DNA of 6,287 nt from Firmicutes bacterium UBA3906 (GTDB taxonomy: Bacteria > Bacillota > Clostridia > Caldicoprobacterales > DTU083). The stretch covers positions 6,651 through 12,937 of the forward strand of contig DGFG01000010.1 of assembly GCA_002391555.1 (NCBI GenBank). Reading direction: 5' to 3'. Shown piece by piece: positions 1 to 6,287 of the stretch. The notes below the pieces were generated by a model that had not been told where the DNA came from, searched no databases, and saw nothing but the letters and a program-made list of their open reading frames with translations. The stretch's first letter is position 1. Every line of letters starts with the position of its first letter. A program made the position numbers and the translations under genes.

Positions 1-185
1 AAAAATCCACTTTTTATATTTATTTGTATCTTTTTTGTTAAAGCACTTATAATAGATCAGGCTAATAAATCCTTAAAAAGGCTTTTCTATTTGATTATAA
101 AGTCTACTATAAATTTTACTTAAAACTCCCCATTTTCTATACCAGGATCCAAGATTTGCTTACCCTTCTAGCCTAAAGCTATTTA

Positions 186-214
186 TTGACATCAGGCAAA
201 AAGTATGTGAAAAT
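186..214 (+). promoter_or_regulatory. Putative sigma-A promoter of the Na/Pi transporter gene
   Basis: A perfect -35 hexamer TTGACA (186-191) is followed after 17 bp by GAAAAT (209-214), which matches four of six positions of the -10 consensus. A TG dinucleotide (206-207) one base before it gives an extended -10 element that could compensate for the weak hexamer. Transcription would start near 220-222, leaving a leader of about 70 bases before the ATG at 294. This is inference from consensus matching only. No phosphate-regulon operator is recognised nearby. Confidence 0.55.
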
Positions 215-227
215 CAAGATAGGCTTA

Positions 228-256
228 TTCTGTTAATATGACATTTTACAACAGAA
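228..256. repeat. Inverted repeat TTCTGTT / AACAGAA in the leader
   Basis: The arms TTCTGTT (228-234) and AACAGAA (250-256) are perfect reverse complements separated by 15 AT-rich bases. The repeat lies just downstream of the predicted transcription start and about 25 bases upstream of the ribosome binding site. It could be an operator half-site pair or a weak RNA hairpin. There is no T-run after it, so it does not look like a terminator. In AT-rich DNA a 7-bp match can arise by chance. Confidence 0.3.
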
Positions 257-281
257 AAAGTCAATACATAAAATCAACAAT

Positions 282-286
282 AGGAG
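282..286 (+). promoter_or_regulatory. Ribosome binding site AGGAG of the Na/Pi transporter gene
   Basis: AGGAG at 282-286 sits seven bases before the ATG at 294. This near-ideal spacing supports ATG 294 over the in-frame ATG at 306, which lies too far downstream to use the site well. Confidence 0.8.
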
Positions 287-293
287 AGTCTAG

Positions 294-1997
294 ATGGAGA
301 TACTAATGGATATACTGCTTATGCTAGGCGGAGTTGCAGTATTTATGTTTGGTATGAAGCAGATGAGCAGTGGTCTAGAGCGAAGTGCAGGTTCAGGAGT
401 ACGCAAACTTTTCAAGAGGATAGACAAAAACAGGGTCGTTAACTATGGAATCGGCATTGGAACTACTGTTATAGCCCAATCTTCTTCAGCTACCTCCATA
501 ATGACCGTAGGACTTGCCCATGCTAATATCGTATCAGTAAAGCAAGGATCCGGTTTTATACTAGGCGCAAAGGTAGGTACTACCCTTACCGCCTTTTTGT
601 TTGCCCTCTCAGGCCTTAGCAAGGGTGGTTTTAGCATGAGCTCTGTGTTTGCAGCAGTTGCCTTTGTTGGTGTCATCATTATTTTTACCACTAGCAATGA
701 ATCCCTTAATAAAATTGCACCCTTCTTAATTGGCTTTGGTATGCTATTTATCGGTCTAGAAGTAATGGAAACAGCCATAGGCGGGCCAGATTCCGCCCTC
801 AGCATACAGCTATCAAAGGTCTTTAAGTATGATATAATGCAAAACCCCATCCTACTTGTTATATTGGGTATACTCTTTACGGCCATCATCCAGTCATCAA
901 CAGCAGCAACAGGTGTATTTATAGCCTTTTTAGCTACAGGAGTCATACAAAGCATAGACCAGTCCTTTTTCCTAGTCATGGGAGCAAATATAGGGACCTG
1001 TAGTGATGGTATTATGGCCTCCCTTAGCACCAATGCTAACGGCAAACGTATAGCCCTCTTTCATCTAATTACCAGTGTGATAGGAGCTGTCGCTTTTACC
1101 ATTATCCTTGTTATATTCAGGGCACCCATTAACAGCCTCTTTGAAAGTGTATTCCCTGAAAAGCCCCAATTTAGTCTTGCAACATTTAATTTGGTCTACA
1201 ATGTCTTGTATACCCTGGTCTTGCTCATACTAATTGACCCATTGGTTTCCTTTGTAACAAGTACAGTCAAGGATAAACAGGAGGAACTAGAAGAGTTATC
1301 ATATATTGATGAACGCTTTATAAAAACACCTGCAGTTGCCATTGAGCAAGCACTAAAAGAGATAACCGACATGGCAAGGCTGGCAAAGGAAAACATTAGG
1401 CGGGCCTTTAACTCCCTGCTCAATGAGGATATGAGTGAGAGCAAGCTCATTGCTGACACCGAGTATAGGATTGACTTTCTAACCAAGAGTCTTACAAGCT
1501 TTTTTATAAAGGTTTCTTCAGTAACCAAGTCCAGCCACGACGAGCGCCTACTAGGCGGCCTACACCATGTAACCAACGATATAGAGCGTCTAGGAGACTA
1601 TGCAGTCCTACTAGCAAAGGAAACTAACTATATGAAGGAAAATGATATTAGCCTTATGGATGAAACCAAGGATGAGCTAAACCATATATATAGTAGGATA
1701 AGCCAGCTGTATAACATGGGACTTGATGCATTTTCAAAACGTAGAACTGATAACTTTAAAAAGATGTCCAACCTGCACAAGGAAATACTAGACCTGATAT
1801 CTAAGTGCCGTGACGAGCATGTACACAGACTAGGGTCACAGGTCTACTCTGTTGAACTATCAAAGAGCATATACTCGGTCCTCTTTTCCTTAGAGAGAAT
1901 AGCAGACCATATTGTTAATGTAGCCTTTTCTGTTAAGTCTACAACTGGTAGCAAAACAGAAGCCCTACAGGCTATTGCCAAGGAAAAGAAAAGATAA
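294..1997 (+). CDS. Na+/phosphate cotransporter family protein with C-terminal PhoU-like domain
   Basis: This is an integral membrane protein of the bacterial NptA/YjbB-type Na/Pi-cotransporter II family, predicted to move inorganic phosphate across the cytoplasmic membrane coupled to sodium. Residues 1-325 are hydrophobic and contain the family's inverted repeat. Each half carries a QSS motif (QSSSATS at 62-68, QSSTAATG at 200-207) followed by a glycine motif (GAKVGTT at 91-97, GANIGTC at 230-236). In the family these form the substrate and sodium site. Residues about 345-550 are a charged helical PhoU-like domain with two metal-type motifs, DIERLGDYA (429-437) and LERIADH (533-539). Its length of 567 residues is usual for the NptA-PhoU fusion class, and all key motifs are intact. 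Within the window it is the only gene on the plus strand, with its own promoter, ribosome site and terminator. Direction of transport is uncertain: family members have been described in uptake (NptA) and in export (YjbB). The PhoU part probably senses phosphate status or modulates the transporter; this is inference. Confidence 0.93.
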   Translation: MEILMDILLMLGGVAVFMFGMKQMSSGLERSAGSGVRKLFKRIDKNRVVNYGIGIGTTVIAQSSSATSIMTVGLAHANIVSVKQGSGFILGAKVGTTLTAFLFALSGLSKGGFSMSSVFAAVAFVGVIIIFTTSNESLNKIAPFLIGFGMLFIGLEVMETAIGGPDSALSIQLSKVFKYDIMQNPILLVILGILFTAIIQSSTAATGVFIAFLATGVIQSIDQSFFLVMGANIGTCSDGIMASLSTNANGKRIALFHLITSVIGAVAFTIILVIFRAPINSLFESVFPEKPQFSLATFNLVYNVLYTLVLLILIDPLVSFVTSTVKDKQEELEELSYIDERFIKTPAVAIEQALKEITDMARLAKENIRRAFNSLLNEDMSESKLIADTEYRIDFLTKSLTSFFIKVSSVTKSSHDERLLGGLHHVTNDIERLGDYAVLLAKETNYMKENDISLMDETKDELNHIYSRISQLYNMGLDAFSKRRTDNFKKMSNLHKEILDLISKCRDEHVHRLGSQVYSVELSKSIYSVLFSLERIADHIVNVAFSVKSTTGSKTEALQAIAKEKKR

Positions 1998-2044
1998 AAC
2001 ACGAATACTACTATATAGATAGGGCCAGATTCAAGGCATAAAGC

Positions 2045-2095
2045 ATAAAAGGGTTTTGTGAAATAGGTTAGACTGTTTCCAAAACCCTTTTTATA
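2045..2095. terminator. Bidirectional intrinsic terminator between converging genes
   Basis: The arm AAAAGGGTTTTG (2047-2058) pairs perfectly with CAAAACCCTTTT (2080-2091). The stem can continue inward past one bulged base (T2059) with GAAA (2060-2063) against TTTC (2076-2079), then a G-U pair and two more pairs, closing on a loop of about six bases. Reading plus, the stem runs into TTTTTATATT; reading minus, it runs into TTTTATGCTTTATG. It can therefore stop transcripts of both the Na/Pi gene (ending 1997) and the ABC permease gene (ending 2131). The three-GC core with A/T-rich flanks is typical of Firmicutes terminators. Confidence 0.85.
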
Positions 2096-2130
2096 TTCAT
2101 ACTTGGGGCTATGCTATCTTACAACTGCTG

Positions 2131-4488
2131 TTATTCAGCCGCCCTTTTCCTATACATAGCGATAATAAAAAGTAGCCCTGCCACAATTACTATGACACTG
2201 TTTATCAAAGGCAACATATTGTTTTGCCAAAAAAGTATGTTAACGGTTATCAGGGGATTGAACAGGTATGGCTTGACTGAGTCCACACCCATCAAACTCG
2301 CAGCCAGAGGTACTATGAACAGGATCTGGCTTATTGCAATTGCTATAAATGTATTCTCCGACAGGATGGAAATAGAGAATAGAATAAACATGATAAATAT
2401 TGAACCAACAAGCCGAAGGAAGTATAGAAGGGCTAAGTACTGGCTAATAGTAATCCTAAGGGATAATGAAGAAAAATGTTCAAGACTCTGTATAGGGGCA
2501 TTGATACCTGCCACACCATATATCCTCAATATACCTATTAGATCCACCAAGAAGCTTGTCAGGCAAATGACAAGGGTTAAAATAATACAGACAATGGTCC
2601 GCCTTATATAGGTCCTGCTCCTACCCTGCTTTGTTGAAGCCACTAGCCTAATGAGTCCACTATCGTATTCGGTAGTAAACACAGGACATATACAAATAGA
2701 CAATAAGAGGGTCATAATAATGCCGGATACATAGTCCTTGCGACTACTAGGACCTGTTAGAGTATTATAACCTGTATCGTATACCAGCCATACATCTAAG
2801 TTTTCTTCGGCTTTTATCCTTTCTAGTTCCTCTGCCCTGTGCTTAACCCTCTGCAAGACCTTTTGCGGGTATAATTCATTACTTAGCTGTATCTTGGTCA
2901 TATTTAGTTGTTCCTTGCTGATTCCCCCTTCGGCCTCTTTTTCAGCCAGACTTTCAAGGACCTGTTCAATCTCTTTAAAGCCTTCTTCTTCATTCCTTAT
3001 AAAGTTATGAGTATGCTGACCTATTCTGCCCTCAATCTGAAGAATATAATTTTTATATATGTTGTCATCATAGTCATAAGCAGCAGTATAATTTTTCATA
3101 TTGTATCCTTGAAATAAGAGGAGCAAGAGCAAGATCAAAATAACTTTATTAGTCAGAAGTATCCTGTGCCCTTCATGCCATATGAGTCTTGTACCATGAC
3201 CTACTCTGTTTGCTAGTAGCTTGCCAAGGATTCCCCTGACTTTGGAACTAGATAAGTTTATCTGCTTTTGCTTAAGATAAATTAATGCAGAAACAAACAG
3301 AAAGACCATTATAGCAACCATACTGAAAGAGAAAAAGAAAGTAACAAGGTTGACAGGATGTCCAAAGAAGTTTACATTTATATAGTTTTCATAAAGGCTA
3401 TTTGTCCGGAAAAGGATGAAGAAACTGGTATATCTTAATATCCCCAGAGGTGATTGAGCATCTATTCCCTTGAAAAATGCTAGGTTCACACCGGCAACTA
3501 AGAAAGAAGCTAGATAAACTGCCACCATGTTTCTAAACAGCAAGCACAGGGTCAGAACCATCATTCCTAATATAAAATATATCACTATTTTGGATAATGA
3601 ATATAGGATGAGATAACCAGATATAGTAATATCTAAGTTACAAGCCAGAAAACCTTTAACTGACTGTATCTTCCTACCCAGGTCGCCCATACCGTACAAA
3701 TTACTGACTAAGAGAAAGAGACTTCCGTAGAGCAGGAGATAAAGCATTACAGTGGAAATAAGCAAGGCCCCTGTCTTAGCTGCTAGTGTATGGTAGTTTC
3801 CCTTCTTGGCAGGGCGAATGAGTTTAAACAATCTATTTTCGTCTTCATAAACAATTAGAACAAAACAGATATAAAGTACCAGAACTATGGCTATAAAATC
3901 TGCTGTCTTGTTGTTCGTAAGGGCTAAAATCCCCTCCGAATTACCAAACTCCAGCTTGTTATTACGTAAATGGGAATAGGCAAGGGGCGTTTTTTTGATA
4001 TTGCGGTATGAAAAAGAGTCCAATTCTCCAAAAATAGACGATTTTAACATATGCTCAGCCTCTTCTTCTATGCTGTCAATGTATTGTCCATAGGCAGATA
4101 TGTTATTATATTGTTTAAGTGCTTCATTAAAGAGCCTTTGTTCAGTATGATAATGCTTTGTATAGCGTGGGCTTATCTCTCCCTTTTTATACTGGTCTAT
4201 GTAATCAAAAGCCTTGTCTCCAAAACTTTCTGCCAGCTCAGTCTCACTAGTACCAAATAAGGAGAATAATAAAATATTGTATTTTGCTGCCTCATTGTTT
4301 AAATAGCTCTCTATATCATATACTTCCTGCAGATCCATATAGAATCTCTTGTAAGCATCAGGACTTATCTCTTGGTCTATTGATGTTTTGTATTCAAAAA
4401 ATAAGTTTATAAAAAGCAGTAATACCAATATGAATATAAAGTTCCGTCGAGAGATTATCTTAAATAACTCAAAAAAGCACAATTTCAT
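2131..4488 (-). CDS. ABC transporter permease, ABC-2-like, two fused six-helix halves
   Basis: A 785-residue membrane protein. About twelve hydrophobic helices fall in two sets: roughly 15-32, 196-214, 238-262, 290-318, 321-340, 382-405; then 446-461, 588-605, 630-653, 683-708, 712-733, 761-779. In each half the first helix is followed by a large extracytoplasmic domain (about 33-195 and 462-587), mostly hydrophilic and helical. After the second helix comes an acidic-then-basic cytoplasmic segment (YEDENRLFKLIRPAKKG at 214-230; TEYDSGLIRLVASTKQG at 606-622) that matches the ATPase-coupling region of ABC-2 permeases. The halves also match around the first helix and the start of the ectodomain, so the gene arose by tandem duplication and fusion. 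The basic linker (406-447) and C-terminus (MYRKR) fit a cytoplasmic location. The start ATG overlaps the ATPase stop (ATGA, 4488-4485) and has no convincing Shine-Dalgarno site, implying translational coupling. The substrate is unknown. ABC-2 relatives export drugs, peptides, lipids or polysaccharides, but none can be named here. Confidence 0.85.
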   Translation of the reverse strand: MKLCFFELFKIISRRNFIFILVLLLFINLFFEYKTSIDQEISPDAYKRFYMDLQEVYDIESYLNNEAAKYNILLFSLFGTSETELAESFGDKAFDYIDQYKKGEISPRYTKHYHTEQRLFNEALKQYNNISAYGQYIDSIEEEAEHMLKSSIFGELDSFSYRNIKKTPLAYSHLRNNKLEFGNSEGILALTNNKTADFIAIVLVLYICFVLIVYEDENRLFKLIRPAKKGNYHTLAAKTGALLISTVMLYLLLYGSLFLLVSNLYGMGDLGRKIQSVKGFLACNLDITISGYLILYSLSKIVIYFILGMMVLTLCLLFRNMVAVYLASFLVAGVNLAFFKGIDAQSPLGILRYTSFFILFRTNSLYENYINVNFFGHPVNLVTFFFSFSMVAIMVFLFVSALIYLKQKQINLSSSKVRGILGKLLANRVGHGTRLIWHEGHRILLTNKVILILLLLLLFQGYNMKNYTAAYDYDDNIYKNYILQIEGRIGQHTHNFIRNEEEGFKEIEQVLESLAEKEAEGGISKEQLNMTKIQLSNELYPQKVLQRVKHRAEELERIKAEENLDVWLVYDTGYNTLTGPSSRKDYVSGIIMTLLLSICICPVFTTEYDSGLIRLVASTKQGRSRTYIRRTIVCIILTLVICLTSFLVDLIGILRIYGVAGINAPIQSLEHFSSLSLRITISQYLALLYFLRLVGSIFIMFILFSISILSENTFIAIAISQILFIVPLAASLMGVDSVKPYLFNPLITVNILFWQNNMLPLINSVIVIVAGLLFIIAMYRKRAAE

Positions 4489-5360
4489 AAGCTAACGTCC
4501 CTATCATCAAAGCGGTAGAGATAGACATCCTCAAGTATGGGATCTAGCCGCCTGTAGTTATATTCAGACGGCGGGCTGTCACTTACTAGCCTAACAGCTA
4601 CCTCATGTTCCTTTTTTGCTATACTGACAACCTTATACTCTTTTTTAATATTATCTATTGTATCTTCCGGCTCTATTATTTCATAAACCTTTCCCTCCAT
4701 ATCAGCCAGGTGTTCAGAAAGGGGTTTTTTTGAGACCAGTCTGCCCTTATTCATAAGAAGTATCTCTCTGGATATGTATTCCACGTCAGAAACGACATGG
4801 GTAGCTAAGATAACTATTTTTCTAAAACTTATTTCTGATATCAGGTTGCGGATACGGATTCTTTCCTTGGGGTCAAGCCCAGCTGTAGGTTCATCCAGTA
4901 TCAGTACTTGCGGATCTGCTAGAATTGCCTGTGCTATCAGGATTCTTTGCCGCATTCCTCCTGAATATGTGCTAAGCCGTTTATCAGCTACATCCCTTAG
5001 GTTTACTAGGTCTAATAAACCCTCAATCTGCTTTGTAGCATCTGTATTTTTCATGCCCTTGAGAGTTGCCATATAATACAGAAATCTGCGTCCTGTAAAG
5101 CTATCATACAATCGCTGCTGCTGTGGCATATAGCCCAAAGTTTCGCGGTATGTTCTACCCAGTATTTCTATATCCTTGCCATTATAAAATATGTGTCCTT
5201 TATCAGCCTTCAAATTACGAGCGATAATATCCATAAGAGTAGTTTTCCCAGCACCATTAGGGCCTAAAAGACCGTAAATGCCAGGATTAAAGACGGCAGT
5301 AAAGTCTATTAGGGCCTTTGTACTGCCATAGTTTTTACTAATTCCTTTTATCTCAAGCAT
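4485..5360 (-). CDS. ABC transporter ATP-binding protein
   Basis: A 291-residue cytoplasmic ATPase that would energise the neighbouring permease. All catalytic motifs are present and intact: Walker A GPNGAGKT (33-40), Q-loop YMPQQQRLY (77-85), signature YSGGMRQR (132-139), Walker B VLILDEPTAGLDP (152-164) with catalytic Glu157, and the switch His188 in ILATHVVSD. The single-domain layout and the GPNGAGKT and YSGGMRQR sequences are those of ATPases serving ABC-2 (exporter-type) permeases rather than MalK-type sugar importers. The MalK regulatory OB-fold tail is absent. Residues 215-291 form a short C-terminal extension ending in LEDVYLYRF, a position where such ATPases often carry a conserved LEDVF-like stretch. 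The ATG at 5360 is chosen because of its excellent ribosome site. With only one ATPase gene beside a fused permease, it probably acts as a homodimer. It overlaps the permease gene by four bases and follows the solute-binding gene after 47 bases. Confidence 0.95.
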   Translation of the reverse strand: MLEIKGISKNYGSTKALIDFTAVFNPGIYGLLGPNGAGKTTLMDIIARNLKADKGHIFYNGKDIEILGRTYRETLGYMPQQQRLYDSFTGRRFLYYMATLKGMKNTDATKQIEGLLDLVNLRDVADKRLSTYSGGMRQRILIAQAILADPQVLILDEPTAGLDPKERIRIRNLISEISFRKIVILATHVVSDVEYISREILLMNKGRLVSKKPLSEHLADMEGKVYEIIEPEDTIDNIKKEYKVVSIAKKEHEVAVRLVSDSPPSEYNYRRLDPILEDVYLYRFDDRDVSL

Positions 5361-5365
5361 CTTAT

Positions 5366-5374
5366 ATCACCTTT
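5366..5374 (-). promoter_or_regulatory. Ribosome binding site AAAGGTGAT of the ABC ATPase gene
   Basis: On the minus strand AAAGGTGAT lies five bases before the ATG at 5358-5360. It closely matches the extended complement of the 16S rRNA 3' end and fixes the ATPase start. The 47-base gap to the upstream gene has only a 5-bp hairpin (CTTTG/CAAAG, 5391-5405) without a T-run, so read-through from the solute-binding gene is expected. Confidence 0.8.
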
Positions 5375-5407
5375 AAATTTTTTCAGTAAGCTTTGGTAGG
5401 CAAAGAT

Positions 5408-6287
5408 CTAGTTATTATGTTTACTGTTCTCCCATTCCATAAACTGGCTGTTGGCCTCATCGATAATCCTGTATATGCCTGCATCCTCCAGGTCTTTCCT
5501 AAGCTTTTCTATAAATATATCAAAATCCTCCGGTCTAGTCTTGTAAACCTGTGACAGAGAGTCTATTATGGAGTTAGTCATTCTTATTTCTTCTGTAATA
5601 CCCTCTGTATCCAAGACAAAGCCTGCAAATCTATTATTGGATTTACTCCACAACTCCCTGTATAGTCTCTGCTTGTCTCTGGGTTCTTCAGCATTTGGGT
5701 GGGATATAAACATATTGCCAAGCGTCAATCCTGTAATGCTCCCACTTCTATCCTCTACCTTACCATTGACTAGCTGGTAGTCCCTGTTTTCTACTCCATA
5801 GATAAGTAGGTTGGTCAGGTCAGTATCGGAGTAAATCCTTGAGAGTATATCAAAGGCCTCCTGCTTGTTTTTCGAAAAGGTCGATATGCCTGTTGCAAAG
5901 CCGGTACTGCGCAATACCACTTGATCAGAAAGGGTTACAGCTATAAGCCCACCACTGTTCCCATCTGTATCCGTGTATCTGTATGCAATATAATCCTCAG
6001 GTGACTTCCCTGCCATAGCATCTGTGTGAATAAAGTATGTATCAGGATTTTGCCAATCTTCTACAGATGTATCTATATAGCCCTTACTTGCATAAAGGCA
6101 CAAGGATCTAAGATAATCAACATATACTCGGTCGTCTAGTACACTTATAAAGGGCTGTTCATCCCTATTTACATTCATAAATACAGCCTTGGTCAAACTG
6201 AATTTATCATCCTGTATAAATATCGGAGAAGTAAGATCCGGTGGATAAATTACAGAAAACTCTTTTTTTTCATTGTTTGAATATACC
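5408..6287 (-). CDS. Extracellular solute-binding protein, DUF3502-type, C-terminal part (N-terminus beyond window)
   Basis: The reading frame is open to the right edge, giving 292 residues of the C-terminal portion; the first full codon starts at 6286. The visible part resembles family 1 ABC solute-binding lipoproteins (LplA/YtcQ-like, usually about 500 residues) that end in the DUF3502 domain. Residues numbered from the edge show the helix run SKNKQEAFDILSRIYSD (138-154), then NLLIYGVENRDYQLVNGKV (159-177), GNMFISHP (190-197), GFVLDTEGITEEIRMTNSII (222-241) and a closing helix DLEDAGIYRIIDEANSQFME (265-284). These follow the order and spacing I know for that domain. The missing N-terminus should carry a lipoprotein signal peptide and lipobox. 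Family members bind oligosaccharides or related solutes outside the membrane. Here the next genes encode an ABC-2-type transporter, so it may serve as a sensing or capture partner of that system; this is inference. Family assignment is from recalled sequence pattern, not a search. Confidence 0.8.
   Translation of the reverse strand, partial: VYSNNEKKEFSVIYPPDLTSPIFIQDDKFSLTKAVFMNVNRDEQPFISVLDDRVYVDYLRSLCLYASKGYIDTSVEDWQNPDTYFIHTDAMAGKSPEDYIAYRYTDTDGNSGGLIAVTLSDQVVLRSTGFATGISTFSKNKQEAFDILSRIYSDTDLTNLLIYGVENRDYQLVNGKVEDRSGSITGLTLGNMFISHPNAEEPRDKQRLYRELWSKSNNRFAGFVLDTEGITEEIRMTNSIIDSLSQVYKTRPEDFDIFIEKLRKDLEDAGIYRIIDEANSQFMEWENSKHNN

Noticed and set aside
24..53. Possible promoter TTGTAT (24-29), 18 bp, TATAAT (48-53) on the plus strand.
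   Set aside because: The -10 is perfect but the -35 matches only three positions, the region is very AT-rich, and the better TTGACA promoter at 186 is closer to the gene.
238..306. Small upstream ORF of 22 codons (ATG at 238) whose TAA overlaps the fifth codon of the Na/Pi gene as TAATG.
   Set aside because: It has no Shine-Dalgarno site before its ATG, the gene's own AGGAG lies inside it and points to ATG 294, and a 22-codon frame is easily produced by chance in this AT-rich leader.
443..1045. A 200-codon minus-strand frame inside the Na/Pi gene.
   Set aside because: It is the antisense shadow of the conserved QSS repeat region. It has no family resemblance and no separate expression signals.
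1..2000. CTAG tetranucleotides look frequent in and before the Na/Pi gene (about 14 by eye).
   Set aside because: This is about twice a rough expectation there, but the rest of the window is near expectation and many fall in CTA/CTAG leucine or arginine codon contexts, so codon preference explains it.
2111..2611. A 166-codon plus-strand frame starting in the convergent intergenic region.
   Set aside because: It is antisense to the C-terminal part of the permease, which has clear membrane helices and a duplicated architecture. Its translation shows no recognisable motif, and it begins just beyond the terminator hairpin.
5391..5405. Short hairpin CTTTG-GTAGG-CAAAG between the binding-protein and ATPase genes as a terminator.
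   Set aside because: The stem is only five base pairs and no T-run follows on the minus strand, so it is unlikely to stop transcription.
6194..6196. TTG as start codon of the solute-binding protein.
   Set aside because: The frame stays open for 30 more codons up to the window edge, no Shine-Dalgarno site precedes the TTG, and a DUF3502-type protein should be roughly 200 or more residues longer at its N-terminus, so the gene is simply cut by the window.

Overview
The window looks like a low-GC Gram-positive (Firmicutes) chromosome, most likely from the Clostridia. The base composition is AT-rich, with frequent ATA, AGG/AGA and CTA codons and strong AGGAG / AAAGGTGAT Shine-Dalgarno sites. The families present (a NptA-type Na/Pi transporter with a PhoU-like tail, a DUF3502-type solute-binding protein, an ABC-2-type ABC transporter) are common there. 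I cannot assign a genus.

The layout is two converging transcription units. On the plus strand, after a 293-base non-coding stretch, one complete gene (294-1997) encodes a 567-residue Na+/phosphate cotransporter-family protein fused to a cytoplasmic PhoU-like domain. The first ~180 bases of the non-coding stretch show no gene or convincing site. Its last ~110 bases hold a plausible sigma-A promoter (TTGACA, 17 bp, GAAAAT with an upstream TG), a 7-bp inverted repeat in the predicted leader, and a good ribosome binding site. A strong hairpin flanked by A and T runs (about 2045-2095) lies between the converging gene ends and probably terminates transcription in both directions.

On the minus strand, from right to left, are three tightly packed genes. 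The first is the C-terminal 292 codons of an extracellular solute-binding protein (5408 to the window edge, N-terminus missing). The second, after 47 bases, is an ABC ATPase (5360-4485). The third, overlapping it by four bases (ATGA), is a 785-residue ABC permease (4488-2131). The permease is an internal duplication: two six-helix ABC-2-like halves, each with a large extracytoplasmic domain after its first helix, joined in one chain. ATPase homodimer plus fused permease would make a complete transporter.

The point of most interest is the combination. The solute-binding protein belongs to a class normally working with MalF/MalG-type importer permeases, yet the next genes encode an ABC-2-type system of the kind normally associated with export or membrane stress/signalling. 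Whether the binding protein works with this transporter, or an importer permease lies just outside the window, cannot be decided from this sequence.
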